The notes beneath the pieces are model-generated. The model was not told the origin of the DNA. It was given only the letters and a program-made list of their open reading frames with translations, and searched no databases. Made by a program: the position numbers and the translations under genes. This document shows, piece after piece, positions 16,346-25,636 of a DNA stretch of 64,000 nt. Within the stretch, counting starts at the first letter, position 1. Every line of letters starts with the position of its first letter. The stretch is from Alkalibacillus silvisoli (GTDB taxonomy: Bacteria; Bacillota; Bacilli; Bacillales; Alkalibacillaceae). The stretch is from assembly GCF_039521975.1 (NCBI RefSeq), contig NZ_BAAACZ010000027.1, forward strand, positions 12,633 to 76,632, in the 5' to 3' direction.

Positions 16346-16502
16346 ATATTACTTCATTTACCACATACTCCATCAATCACACCCAACCGGAGATTTTAAA
16401 ACTTATATCCCAAATAATTGTGAAAAATATTGAATTTTTTGTCGTATAATGGTACTTTATTACTCGTGATATATACTTATATAGATAGAGGGGGATATCC
16501 GA

Positions 16503-17177
16503 ATGAGAAGCAACAGATTATTGTTGTTGGTTCTTTTGTCAGGCATCATGGTTTTAGCTGCGTGTGGTGAAATGACTTTAGAACTAGAAAAGGATGGATC
16601 AGGAGAAGTATTTATGGAGATTCCTAATAATGGAATGATTTCTCCGGGTGAAATTGAGAGCCAATTAGAAAGTCAGGTAGAAGATTCAGATCAGGTGTCT
16701 GGGTTTTCAGTGAATGAAGGTAGTAACTCAATAAGGACTAGCTTTCAATTTGATAATATTAGTGCTATTGACCCTAATTCGTACATAATACCCGTCTCAG
16801 ATTATGTGGTTGCAGGAGATTCAAGGCTAGATGAATTACATATTGTTGATGAGGAAATGGAAGCGTTTGAATCAGATAGCACTGCATTGTTTGTGAGGCT
16901 TCCTGGTGATTTGCAAGATTTTGAAACAGCGAGAGTGGAGGTTTCTGGTGAAATTGTAGCACATTCTGAGGAGTTAGAGTTAGTTAATGACGACACAGTA
17001 GAAGTTGAATCTCGTGGTGAAGTTTTCTTAGTATTTGAGCCGAGTAGTGGTCTTGGTGTACTTGGTTGGGGAATGATCCTTTTATTACCTATAGCAGGTG
17101 GGGTTTTCTTCTATTTAAGGAGAAATAATATGTTACCGGCTAAGGAAGCTAAGAAAGAAGGTGACACAGATGCGTAA
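16503..17177 (+). CDS. LppM-like lipoprotein with C-terminal membrane helix
   Basis: The 224-residue protein has a lipoprotein signal with lipobox LAAC (cysteine 21) and starts its mature part with MTLELEKDGSGEVFMEIP, which is close to the LppM/DUF3153 pattern. A second anchor lies at residues about 185-205 (LGWGMILLLPIAGGVFFYL), followed by a basic cytoplasmic tail. It would thus be a beta-rich domain held by a lipid and a helix on the outer face of the membrane. Function is unknown. It overlaps the next gene by eight bases and heads a three-lipoprotein operon. Confidence 0.7.
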   Translation: MRSNRLLLLVLLSGIMVLAACGEMTLELEKDGSGEVFMEIPNNGMISPGEIESQLESQVEDSDQVSGFSVNEGSNSIRTSFQFDNISAIDPNSYIIPVSDYVVAGDSRLDELHIVDEEMEAFESDSTALFVRLPGDLQDFETARVEVSGEIVAHSEELELVNDDTVEVESRGEVFLVFEPSSGLGVLGWGMILLLPIAGGVFFYLRRNNMLPAKEAKKEGDTDA

Positions 17178-18963
17178 GGTATTATTTACGTTTTCAATAG
17201 CTAGTTTAATGCTATTAATGGCTTGTGGTTCAGATGATGCTTTTCAGAATGATTTAGAAACGGTTATTGATCAAATGAATGATATGGACTATGACGAAGC
17301 AATTGCTAAGTTACAGGAGTTAGAAGAAGGGTTAGTAGGAGATCAGTATGAAACAGGCCGTATTAACCTTGTTAGTGGCATGCTTAATGAAGCAGAATAT
17401 ATGAGTGAGAACATTGCTGAATTAGAAGAGATGTATAATTCTGCAATGGAACATGTTGATGAGGCAACAGCTAGTGAAGATCGGGATATAGAATTGTATA
17501 GTCATGCACTTAGTTCTATAGATCAAACGCTTAATCGATTTGAAGATATGACACAGCTAGATATGTACCAAGATTTAGAGGGTAAACGTGATGAGTTAAG
17601 TGAAGAAATTTTAGGTGATTGGTTACCTTCGTTGCAAGAAGGTATTGAAAGTGATTTAGAATCACAGAATTTTGCAGAAGCAGAAATGCAATTAAATGAA
17701 ATGAATCGTTTACATCAAATGATGCCAGAAGAGATTAGAGAAGGTGTCGTTAGTGAATATGATGAAATGATCGCTGAAGAAAGAGAACGTTTTGTTTTTA
17801 TTCCTGAGATTGTAGATGGTTGGAATGAAACGGTAATTGATAACGATGAAGGATCTATAGAGGTTGAAGGAGTTAGAAATATTGATAGTGGAGTAGAAGT
17901 CGTTATAAGCTTCAATGATTATTACAAAAATATTAGTGATCAGCTGGCATTTAGCCCAAGAATGATTCTTTCAGATAGTGATACTGTGAGTGGTTCATTA
18001 GCTGAAACTAGATTATTAGAAGACAAAGCTATTACTAAATATCACTTCTCAACTATGGGGGGTGACATTCAAGTAGATGATATCTCGAGAATGGATGTTG
18101 AAGCTCCATTTGAACAAGAAGAAGCTATTCAAGTAGCCTTTGATGGTACTGATGGTGAGTATGAAATCCCTGGAATTGAATCGATCAAAGAGTTGCATAG
18201 GCCAGAGTGGACTCTAGATGGTGATAACTTTGAAGTAGAAATAGATCGTTTCTTTGTTGAAGACCATAATATTGAAATTACAGGCGTGATCAAGGCTGAA
18301 GAAGATATAACAATTGATGAAACTTCAAGGGCTTATTTACCTTTTACAAAAGAAGAGAATGATACTAGAGGGTTTGGCTCTAATGAGGTAGAGCTTTATG
18401 CAGATACGGAGAAAGATTTTGAAATTAATCATAGTTTCAGTGATCCCATTACAGAGTTTCATAATTATATAGACTTAATGTTATTTGAACACCATTTATC
18501 AGTTGATTTGACTGATGGACAATTGTATGAGGTTTCTGATCCTGTGTTTGTAGCTGATCTGGAAAATAGAACACATCGTACCTCGTCTAATTTATATGAT
18601 GAACATAATGATAGAGAATTAATTAACCAATCAGGTGATAGAGTTAAAGAAGATTCACTTATTATGCGTGCAAGTGCAGTCAATCGGTATACATTAAATG
18701 ACCGGTTTGATCAATTTACTACGACACTTCATGTTCACCAAGGAAATAGTGGTGTTGATTATGGAACGACGGAATTTGAAGTCTATTCAGTTGAAGATGA
18801 TGATGAAGTTGAGCTTTATTCAACAACAATTGAGGAAGATCATGATGCACAAGATGTTGAAATAGATGTAGAAGGCGTAACAGAATTGAAGATTCAAATT
18901 AGTACAGATAGAGGTTCTGAAGGAAGACAAGAAATTATATTAGAAGAACCAGCAGTTGAGTAA
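17170..18963 (+). CDS. Large acidic lipoprotein of unknown function (597 aa)
   Basis: The mature protein follows a lipobox LMAC (cysteine 19). Residues about 20-210 are helical and acidic with tetratricopeptide-like spacing (MDYDEAIAKLQELEEGLVGD). The remaining 390 residues look like repeated beta-sandwich units; the last segment (YTLNDRFDQFTTTLHVHQG) resembles NPCBM-type jelly-roll domains, a weak match. ATG 17170 is preferred because GAAGGTGA lies just upstream; it overlaps the previous stop. I do not recognise the family. The close coupling suggests a shared surface complex with the two flanking lipoproteins. Confidence 0.65.
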   Translation: MRKVLFTFSIASLMLLMACGSDDAFQNDLETVIDQMNDMDYDEAIAKLQELEEGLVGDQYETGRINLVSGMLNEAEYMSENIAELEEMYNSAMEHVDEATASEDRDIELYSHALSSIDQTLNRFEDMTQLDMYQDLEGKRDELSEEILGDWLPSLQEGIESDLESQNFAEAEMQLNEMNRLHQMMPEEIREGVVSEYDEMIAEERERFVFIPEIVDGWNETVIDNDEGSIEVEGVRNIDSGVEVVISFNDYYKNISDQLAFSPRMILSDSDTVSGSLAETRLLEDKAITKYHFSTMGGDIQVDDISRMDVEAPFEQEEAIQVAFDGTDGEYEIPGIESIKELHRPEWTLDGDNFEVEIDRFFVEDHNIEITGVIKAEEDITIDETSRAYLPFTKEENDTRGFGSNEVELYADTEKDFEINHSFSDPITEFHNYIDLMLFEHHLSVDLTDGQLYEVSDPVFVADLENRTHRTSSNLYDEHNDRELINQSGDRVKEDSLIMRASAVNRYTLNDRFDQFTTTLHVHQGNSGVDYGTTEFEVYSVEDDDEVELYSTTIEEDHDAQDVEIDVEGVTELKIQISTDRGSEGRQEIILEEPAVE

Positions 18964-18994
18964 AATTATTTTAAGGAAAAAGAGGTTGATTAAA

Positions 18995-19297
18995 ATGAAA
19001 AAAGTACTATTTATTCTAGTGACTATGACAGTAATCTTTTTAACAGCATGTTCATCTTCTGGCGATATTGAAGGTGTGTGGGAGTTAGATGGTGAGCAGA
19101 TGGAAATTGGAGATGGAGTTATGTCCATTCAAGGTGACTTTCCAATTGAAATAGAGTATGAGCACTTAAGTGGCGATGAGTACGAAATAACATTTATGGG
19201 CGAAACAGATACGATGGAAATTAGTGTGAGTGGTGATGAGTTGACGATGGAGTCAATGACAACAGGGGATCAGGAAACTTACGATCGTGTGGAATAA
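18995..19297 (+). CDS. Small lipoprotein (100 aa), lipocalin-like
   Basis: The protein has a lipobox LTAC (cysteine 19) and then about 80 residues of alternating beta-strand pattern (IEGVWELDGEQMEIGDG, YEITFMGETDTMEIS). This pattern occurs in small lipocalin-like or DUF4923/5640-like lipoproteins that fold into a half barrel. ATG 18995 follows AAAAAGAGG; an upstream in-frame ATG at 18956 overlaps the preceding gene and lacks a signal. It is the last gene of the operon and is followed by a strong terminator. Confidence 0.7.
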   Translation: MKKVLFILVTMTVIFLTACSSSGDIEGVWELDGEQMEIGDGVMSIQGDFPIEIEYEHLSGDEYEITFMGETDTMEISVSGDELTMESMTTGDQETYDRVE

Positions 19298-19307
19298 TTG
19301 ATGCATA

Positions 19308-19349
19308 CAAAAAGCAAGTCCCTCCTTTGAATGGAGGAACTTGCTTTTT
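19308..19349 (+). terminator. Terminator of the lipoprotein operon
   Basis: AAAAAGCAAGT (19308-19318) pairs with ACTTGCTTTTT (19338-19348), with an inner CTCC/GGAG stem. The T run is part of the right arm. It also lies 10 bases before the end of the opposite-strand gene and could serve both. Confidence 0.85.
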
Positions 19350-19358
19350 TGTTAAAAC

Positions 19359-20174
19359 TTAAAACATAACCATATTTTCTAAGTTGTTTACTAAACTGTC
19401 GATATAAAAGTTAAATAGAATGTACATAAATATTACTGTCATAAAAAAGCTCGCGATACTATTATAGACAAACTGGCCATTCTCACCTGATTTAGTCAAG
19501 TTGTAAGTGGTTAACAGCACAGGCGCTACTAAAGTGAATGCTATTAAACTCGCAAATAGAAGAATTAGAGTAAATTGAGCCGATGTACTTAAGCCAGTAA
19601 TGATTGATAAAATAGCTAAAACTGAAAATGGTACGGCCAATGCTCCGTATTGCGCGAGTGTTGTTTTAAATGATTGATTAACTTTACCGATCTTTAAAGA
19701 AATAATTAATGCTAATAACCCAGTACCAGCAATGAGGATTGTACCTAGAACTAAACGACTAACTGTACCAAAGAATGGGACTGATTCATCTACACCAAAT
19801 CCGCCTACCAATTGACTAAATAACCCGTTGAGTAAGAAATAAACACCTAATGATAGAGTTAATGACATAATAACTAATGTAATAATTCCATTTATGTACG
19901 AGCTTTCTTGTTGTTTTAATGCTAGGTTAGGATTTTTTAAGGTTGAAATAAAATATTCCCAGTAGTTTTTGGTAAAGTTCTTTGCCTGATCAAGCTGAGC
20001 ATTTGAAGATTTACTTTCGCTAGCTTGACTCTGACCCTGATCCTGACTCTGGTCCTCTTGTTGATCGGGTGATTCATTAGACCCGGAATCATTTGAAATT
20101 GGCTTCCCGCAATTCTCGCAAAACCTCCCTTCTTCTTGTTGGTGCTGACAATTTTCACATACTAATGTGATCAT
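19359..20174 (-). CDS. Zinc-ribbon membrane protein with Yip1-like domain
   Basis: The 271-residue protein starts with a four-cysteine zinc ribbon (CENCQHQQEEGRFCENCGKP), followed by a Gln/Ser/Asp-rich linker, an amphipathic stretch (FTKNYWEYFISTLKNPNLAL) and five predicted membrane helices resembling Yip1 domains. It is a paralogue of the product at 37354-38106: both share the CENCGN/K ribbon, the YFISTLKNP/YYKSTLKNP stretch, and the helices around TTLAQYGALAVPFSVLAIL. Function is unknown; zinc-ribbon Yip1 proteins are often linked to envelope stress. It is monocistronic and convergent with the lipoprotein operon. Confidence 0.7.
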   Translation of the reverse strand: MITLVCENCQHQQEEGRFCENCGKPISNDSGSNESPDQQEDQSQDQGQSQASESKSSNAQLDQAKNFTKNYWEYFISTLKNPNLALKQQESSYINGIITLVIMSLTLSLGVYFLLNGLFSQLVGGFGVDESVPFFGTVSRLVLGTILIAGTGLLALIISLKIGKVNQSFKTTLAQYGALAVPFSVLAILSIITGLSTSAQFTLILLFASLIAFTLVAPVLLTTYNLTKSGENGQFVYNSIASFFMTVIFMYILFNFYIDSLVNNLENMVMF

Positions 20175-20434
20175 AAAAACACTCCTTTAGTTTTAATACA
20201 AAATCTCTATAAATTGTAACATAAATTATCAAAAGCTGACATAATTTATGAAAGATTAATGTGGTTGACAAAAAAAGCGAGGGACATTTGGAGTGGGTGT
20301 TTTATATTAGGAAGCTAAAATAGACTCAGTCGAATAAAGGTTCTTCAGAAATTGAATTTATTACAGCCATCTCTAGCACACACTGTACTATGTTAAACTA
20401 GTAGTAATATTAATGAGTATTCGGAGTTGAACAA

Positions 20435-21460
20435 GTGCAAATTCAATGTACGAAAAAGTTGTTAAGTGAAATGAAGGTCGAAGCAGATGAGCGAATTGAG
20501 AGGGATTCCATATTTGATTGGCATGCTAATGTGATTAAATTGGGTAGGAGAAAAGCGGTTGTTTTAGTGAATGACATTTCTCGTTATTCGATTTTGATTT
20601 ATGGTGTGAAGGTGGCTGATTTCCATCGTTTGTCTGAGCGTATTTCTTTAGCCATTAACCAAGTGTTACAGGCTGAGGGAATTGAAAAGAGTATTATTGA
20701 TGAGTATTTTGAAGCGGCTGGTAAGGTAAATTTTACTCATACGAAGTCACGAAAGATGGTTTCTACTATGACTCAGCGTGTAAAGGAACTGGAAATGATT
20801 GTGGACGATTTGGGCGATGATGAGAGAGTTTAAGTGGGTATTAGCAAGTTTTGGAGCCGTTTTTTAACTGGTAATGGACAATGTAGTTATATCATGCCTA
20901 ATCGTGAGGTGTTTGAAGAGCTTGAGAAGTTTTCGGGTAGGGCGATTTTTTAAAATGATGCATTTGAAGTTACAGTGAGTTTGGCGTTGGGGAGTCATAG
21001 AGCTTGGAGACGGCTGATTGTTCGTAATGACATCACGTTCTCACAATTTCATGATGTAATTCAAACTGCATTTAAATGGGAAGACAGCCACCTGTATCAT
21101 TTCGAAATTGGTGATGATGAAATTGAGATTGGCTCTGAACTATTGGAAACACGTTTGGGTGAACGGCTAGAAATTGGGACTAAATTTAAATATGTTTATG
21201 ATTTTGGAGATAACTGGGAGCATGATGTTGTTGTCGAACGGACAATCGAGGGCTACTCTACGCAACATGCAACGTGCTTAGATGGTGAACATCCAGGACC
21301 ACCAGAAGATGTCGGTGGAATTCCAGGCTATTTGGAGTTTTTACGAATTATTAATGATAAAAATGATCCAGACCATCCCCATATGAAACTGTGGGCAAGC
21401 TTGTGGAAGCCTGAATTTGATATCGTGTGGGTTAATCGAAAGCTCGAGCGTTTGGCATAA
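20435..21460 (+). pseudogene. DUF6933 / pRiA4b ORF-3 fusion protein interrupted by two in-frame TAA stops
   Basis: Three segments share one frame: 20435-20833, 20834-20953 and 20954-21460, separated only by TAA at 20831-20833 and 20951-20953. The first (MQIQCTKKLLSEMKVEADE, then FDWHANVIKLGRRKAVVLVN) matches the DUF6933-type N-terminal domain. The last (AWRRLIVRNDITFSQFHDVI, FGDNWEHDVVVER, CLDGEHPGPPEDVGG) is the pRiA4b ORF-3 domain. The middle piece (YIMPNREVFEELEKFSG) is the linker normally found between them. Joined length is about 341 residues, like known fusions. Either the gene is dying by nonsense mutations or the stops are read through. The 260-bp space upstream shows nothing else. 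Confidence 0.75.
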
Positions 21461-21472
21461 AGTTTAATAAGA

Positions 21473-21510
21473 AAAATCGCCTAATTATTGTGGAATTAGG
21501 CGATTTTTTT
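21473..21510 (+). terminator. Terminator formed by the opening hairpin of module F
   Basis: AAAATCGCCTAATT (21473-21486) pairs perfectly with 21494-21507 over a seven-base loop, and T residues follow. It begins 12 bases after the preceding stop codon. The same hairpin is the first element of the phased repeat module. Confidence 0.85.
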
Positions 21511-21735
21511 AATAATTAAGCGAAATCGACGATAATTGGATGAACTTCTCGATAATTAAGCGAACGCCCAATTAATTGAGCGTTCGCTTAAATCCGCCCT
21601 TGATCCGCAGAGTGTCCGATCTCTTCCATTATCTGGATTATCAGCGATTTTTTTAATATTCCGGCGAAAATTTAATTTTTCCGGCGAAACTAGGTGATAA
21701 TTCGGCGAACGCCGGATTTTACACGCGTTCGCCCA
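21501..21735 (+). repeat. Composite 20-bp-phased repeat module, AAGCGAA and CCGGCGAA types (module F)
   Basis: The first part runs in 20-bp rows (21501, 21521, 21541, 21561) built on TTAAGCGAA and ends in an inverted repeat, AAGCGAACGCCC to GAGCGTTCGCTT (21558-21589). After a link containing TGATCCGCAGAGTG, a second part has GCGA at 21644, 21664, 21684 and 21705, built on TTCCGGCGAA and closing with GGCGAACGCC. The same two-part order and link occur in module G. Confidence 0.85.
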
Positions 21736-21816
21736 ATCGAGCCCTAATCGCCCACCGCCACGTCTCCCCCTAAAAACCTACCAAATTTATCTACTATAAA
21801 ATTTTCTGTCAACTTA

Positions 21817-21845
21817 TAGACAAACTTGTCGAAATAACCTATAAT
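21817..21845 (+). promoter_or_regulatory. Promoter with overlapping palindromes upstream of the abg-like operon
   Basis: TAGACA (21817-21822) and TATAAT (21840-21845) are 17 bases apart. The inverted repeat GACAA-AC-TTGTC (21819-21830) overlaps the -35 and spacer, and TGTC/GACA (21807-21822) overlaps it on the left. This placement fits a repressor operator, possibly of the regulator encoded at 25637. Confidence 0.6.
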
Positions 21846-21904
21846 TCGATTAACGGAAATTTACCATAATATATCCGAAATTAAATATAAGTGGAGATGA
21901 GATC

Positions 21905-23077
21905 ATGACTAATTTGGATCAAATTATGCAAGATGTCATTAGTGTTAGAAGGGATTTACATATTCATCCTGAGTTGAGTGGGGAAGAATATGAAACTTCT
22001 AAAAAGATTCAGCAAAAGTTAGATGAGTACGGGATTACGTATAAAGCAGGTTATGCCGAAACAGGTGTGCTTGGCATCATTAAAGGGAGTAAGCCTGGCA
22101 AAACGGTGGCGTTAAGGGCGGATATTGATGCGCTTCCAATTGATGAGAAGGCGGATGTGCCATTTCACTCGCAAACGCCAGGGAAGATGCATGCATGTGG
22201 CCACGATGCTCACACGGCGATGCTTCTAGGTACTGGTCGTTATTTACAAAAGCGTGTTGATGAAATTGAGGGGACGATTCTATTAATCTTCCAACCTGCT
22301 GAGGAGAACTCGCCAACGGGTGGTTCGCAACAGATGATGAATGATGGTGTTTTTGATGAGTATACGCCTGATGTGGTAGTGGCTCAACACGTTTGGCCAG
22401 GACTTCCGGTTGGTCAAATTGGGGTTACACCTGGGCCGATGATGGGGAACTCAGATCGTTTCAAGATTACGATTAAAGGTTCTGGTGGTCATGCTTCAAT
22501 GCCGCATGAAACGGTTGATGCGATTGTGACGGCTAATCAAGTGATTAATGCGCTGCAAACGATTGTCAGCCGTAATGCTAATCCGTTTGATCCAGCGGTT
22601 ATTACGGTTGGAAAAGTTGAAGGCGGATACAGATACAATGTTGTAGCGGATGAAGTAACACTTGAAGGCACCGTGAGAACGCAATCAAATGAGATGAAGG
22701 ATAAGGTTAAGCGTCGTTTTCATGAAGTTGTCGAAGGTGTTACAGACTCCATGAATGCTTCAGTCGATATTGAATATTTAGATGGATATCCTGCAACTGT
22801 TAACACGCCGAAGTGGGCTGAACGCGTTAGAGAAACGGCGGTTAATTTATATGGTGAAGAATCAGTGCCGCATGTCACGCCAAGTTTAGGTGGAGAAGAC
22901 TTCGGTCGATTTTTACTTCAGTATCCGGGTGTGTATTTTTGGTTAGGAACGTCAGTTGGTGAAGGGCAAAAGCCGCTTCATGATCCGTATTTTAAATTAA
23001 ATGAATCCGGTATGAAGTATGGCGTGGAAATGATGACGGAAGTAGCTCTTGATACTTTAAACGATTTAAAGGAGTGA
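21905..23077 (+). CDS. M20-family amidohydrolase (N-acyl amino acid / hippurate hydrolase type)
   Basis: The 390-residue protein is a two-domain M20D zinc amidohydrolase. Metal-binding and catalytic motifs visible are ALRADIDALPI, HACGHDAHTAMLLG and FQPAEE, with the dimerisation-domain segment GSGGHASMPHETVDAI and the late LGGEDFGRFL. Such enzymes cleave N-acyl or N-aroyl amino acids. Its gene opens an operon with a second M20D enzyme, a carbamoylase-type enzyme, a regulator and an AbgT transporter, so it probably processes an imported acyl- or aminobenzoyl-amino acid. The start follows GTGGAGATGAG. Confidence 0.88.
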   Translation: MTNLDQIMQDVISVRRDLHIHPELSGEEYETSKKIQQKLDEYGITYKAGYAETGVLGIIKGSKPGKTVALRADIDALPIDEKADVPFHSQTPGKMHACGHDAHTAMLLGTGRYLQKRVDEIEGTILLIFQPAEENSPTGGSQQMMNDGVFDEYTPDVVVAQHVWPGLPVGQIGVTPGPMMGNSDRFKITIKGSGGHASMPHETVDAIVTANQVINALQTIVSRNANPFDPAVITVGKVEGGYRYNVVADEVTLEGTVRTQSNEMKDKVKRRFHEVVEGVTDSMNASVDIEYLDGYPATVNTPKWAERVRETAVNLYGEESVPHVTPSLGGEDFGRFLLQYPGVYFWLGTSVGEGQKPLHDPYFKLNESGMKYGVEMMTEVALDTLNDLKE

Positions 23078-23081
23078 GCTT

Positions 23082-24389
23082 ATGACGATTAATCAATTTG
23101 TAGAGTCGATCTCTAGTTATTTAATAGAAAAACGACGAAGTTTTCACAAAATGCCAGAGCTTGGTTTCACGGAGTATGTGACGACGTATCGAATTTTTCA
23201 ACAACTTGATGAGTTGGATTTTAATATTTTCGTCGGTGAAGAGACGTTAGTAGCGGATGAGCGTTATGGTGTTCCAACGCAAAGTGAGCTGGATGAAGCA
23301 GAAGTAAGAGCGTGCCATAACGGCGTTCCACAAGCATTTATTGAAAAAATGCAAGGTGGTCAAACAGGAATTGTCGCTGTATTAGATACAGGTCGACCTG
23401 GGCCGCATACGGCGATGCGTTTTGACATTGATGCTTTACCGATTAAAGAAAGTCAAGATGACGAGCATTTACCTGCGAGTAATGGTTTTCGCTCGACTAT
23501 TGAAGATTGCATGCACGCTTGTGGTCATGATGGGCACACGACAATCGGTTTAGGTGTCGCAAAATTTTTACACGAACATCACGATGAGTTAACAGGGCGT
23601 TATACGTTATTATTTCAGCCTGCTGAAGAAGGTGGCCGTGGAGCTAAGGCGATGGTTGCAAAGGGTTGGCTTGATGATGTTGATTATTTCCTGAGTGGCC
23701 ATTTAGGTATTGGTGATCAAGAAGCAGGGGTTGTTTCTGCTACGTCTAGCCGCTTTCTAGCAAGTTCGAAGTTGAATGTTCATTTTAAAGGAAAATCTGC
23801 CCATGCAGGTGTTGAGCCAAATGAAGGAAAAAATGCGTTATTAGCAGCTGCTTCTGCTAGTTTACATTTGAATAGTATTCCGCGTCATAAAGATGGTGCA
23901 ACACGTGTGAATGTCGGTCGGCTTGAAGCGGGTAGTGGTCGTAACGTGATTGCTGATTACGCTTATATGGAAATGGAAACGAGAGGCGAGACGACGGAGC
24001 TTAATCAATATATGTTAGAGCAGGCGAAGCGAATGATTGATTCGAGCGGGCAGCTTTATGATGTTGAAACAGAAGTTGAATTTATGGGTGAAGCGTTAAA
24101 TGGTCGTTGTGACGCTGAGTTTCTTGAACTTATCCCAAAAGCTAACGAAGACAATCGGTTTGTTACCGGCGTCATCGATACGATTGAAGTTGGTGCTTCA
24201 GAAGATGTGACGTTTATGATGGAGCGCGTGCAGGATCAGGGTGGCAAAGCGACGTTTATGATTTTCCCAAGTTCTATTCCTAATGGACACCACCATCCAG
24301 CGTTCGACTTTGACGAGTATTCATTAAAGACAGCCGTTTCAACATTTGCTCATACAATTCAATACATTAACGAACAGGAGACGATCTAG
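23082..24389 (+). CDS. AbgA-like M20 amidohydrolase
   Basis: The 435-residue protein has M20D motifs MRFDIDALPI, HACGHDGHTTIGLG, FQPAEEGGRGAK and a dimerisation segment GKSAHAGVEPNEG. The insertion before the first metal motif (RYGVPTQSELDEAEVRACHN) is typical of AbgA, the larger-type subunit of p-aminobenzoyl-glutamate hydrolase. In E. coli AbgA works with AbgB; here the preceding gene could be the partner. It starts four bases after the previous stop and abuts the next gene. The actual acyl substrate is not shown by sequence. Confidence 0.82.
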   Translation: MTINQFVESISSYLIEKRRSFHKMPELGFTEYVTTYRIFQQLDELDFNIFVGEETLVADERYGVPTQSELDEAEVRACHNGVPQAFIEKMQGGQTGIVAVLDTGRPGPHTAMRFDIDALPIKESQDDEHLPASNGFRSTIEDCMHACGHDGHTTIGLGVAKFLHEHHDELTGRYTLLFQPAEEGGRGAKAMVAKGWLDDVDYFLSGHLGIGDQEAGVVSATSSRFLASSKLNVHFKGKSAHAGVEPNEGKNALLAAASASLHLNSIPRHKDGATRVNVGRLEAGSGRNVIADYAYMEMETRGETTELNQYMLEQAKRMIDSSGQLYDVETEVEFMGEALNGRCDAEFLELIPKANEDNRFVTGVIDTIEVGASEDVTFMMERVQDQGGKATFMIFPSSIPNGHHHPAFDFDEYSLKTAVSTFAHTIQYINEQETI

Positions 24390-25631
24390 ATGGAAGAATG
24401 GCTCAAAGATTTACTTTGGCGATTAAATTTAGTTAAAAATATGAATCAGCCAGATGGTTTTACCCGCTTAGGCTATACGCCTAAAGAGGATGAGTCGATT
24501 GAAGTTTTTAAATCAGAAGCTAAGAGGTTAGGTTTAGACATTCATGAAGATGCTGCTGGAAACGTTATGGCAAGGTGGGAAGGTGAAAATCCCGACTTAC
24601 CAGCTGTTGCGTCTGGTTCCCACCTAGATACGGTCGTCAAAGGTGGAGGATACGATGGTCTTGCTGGTGTGCTTTGCGCATTGGGAGCTGTTAAAAAGTT
24701 AAAAGGTGACGGCTTTACTCCAAAGCATCCAATTGAAGTCATTGCTTTTCGTTCTGAAGAATCAGCGCGTTTTGGCATTTCGACAATTGGCAGTAAAGCG
24801 ATGACAGGGTTATTGGACAAATCGATCGGTTCTGTCCAAGATTTTGAAGGTATTTCAATTAAAGAGGCTGTTTCTCATTGTGGTTTTGATTGGGACAATT
24901 TTCATAAAGCTGAACGTAGTGAAAAAGCGATCAAAACTTTCGTTGAATTGCACATTGAACAAGGGACTCATATTGAAGATCATGACAAAGATTACGGCGT
25001 TGTAAGAGGGATTGCCACACCCATTCGTTTAAAAGTCACAGCCAATGGTAAAGCCGGGCATACCGGGACAACGCCGATGCATAAACGTCATGATGCTTTC
25101 GTCGCTTTATCGCCACTTGTTGAGTTTGTAAATAGCTATACGAAACAATTAAATGAAAAGCAAAATACACCTATTGTAGCAACGGTAAGTACTGTTGATT
25201 TAAAGCCGAATGTCATGAATGTTATCCCATCAACAGTCGAAGTTGGCATCGACATTCGTAGTGTCAGTGATGAATTAAAGCAAGAAGTGGCTGAAGCAAT
25301 CCGACAAAAGGTGAAAAAGATTGAAGGCGAAACAGACGTTACGTTTGATGTCCATGAACTCGTTAATAACGAATCTATTTTATTAGATGATGAACTACAA
25401 CAAAGTCTAGTAAAAATAGGTGAGCTAGAAGGGCTGTCACCTCATTTAATGGACAGTGGTGCTGGGCATGACGTGATGAATATGAGTGTTAAATGGCCGT
25501 CTGGGTTAATTTTCATTCCGTGTGAAGACGGGCTGAGCCATCACCCTGACGAGTTCGCATCACTAGCTGATTTAGAAAAAGGCGTCCGTCTATTAACACA
25601 ATATTATTTAGAAACTGCCAAAGGTGTGTAA
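24390..25631 (+). CDS. M20 hydantoinase/carbamoylase-family amidase
   Basis: The 413-residue protein has the pattern of N-carbamoyl-L-amino-acid hydrolases and beta-ureidopropionases: ASGSHLDTVVKGGGYDGLAG, FRSEESARFG, FVELHIEQGTHIE and GKAGHTGTTPMHKRHDA. The late motif MDSGAGHDVMNM supplies the last histidine. Metal ligands H, D, E, H and H are all present. These enzymes hydrolyse N-carbamoyl or related amides. Its ATG directly follows the TAG of the AbgA-like gene, with a GGAGA site inside that gene. Together the operon has three different M20 enzymes, unusual for a simple abg cluster. Confidence 0.87.
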   Translation: MEEWLKDLLWRLNLVKNMNQPDGFTRLGYTPKEDESIEVFKSEAKRLGLDIHEDAAGNVMARWEGENPDLPAVASGSHLDTVVKGGGYDGLAGVLCALGAVKKLKGDGFTPKHPIEVIAFRSEESARFGISTIGSKAMTGLLDKSIGSVQDFEGISIKEAVSHCGFDWDNFHKAERSEKAIKTFVELHIEQGTHIEDHDKDYGVVRGIATPIRLKVTANGKAGHTGTTPMHKRHDAFVALSPLVEFVNSYTKQLNEKQNTPIVATVSTVDLKPNVMNVIPSTVEVGIDIRSVSDELKQEVAEAIRQKVKKIEGETDVTFDVHELVNNESILLDDELQQSLVKIGELEGLSPHLMDSGAGHDVMNMSVKWPSGLIFIPCEDGLSHHPDEFASLADLEKGVRLLTQYYLETAKGV

Positions 25632-25636
25632 TTTTG

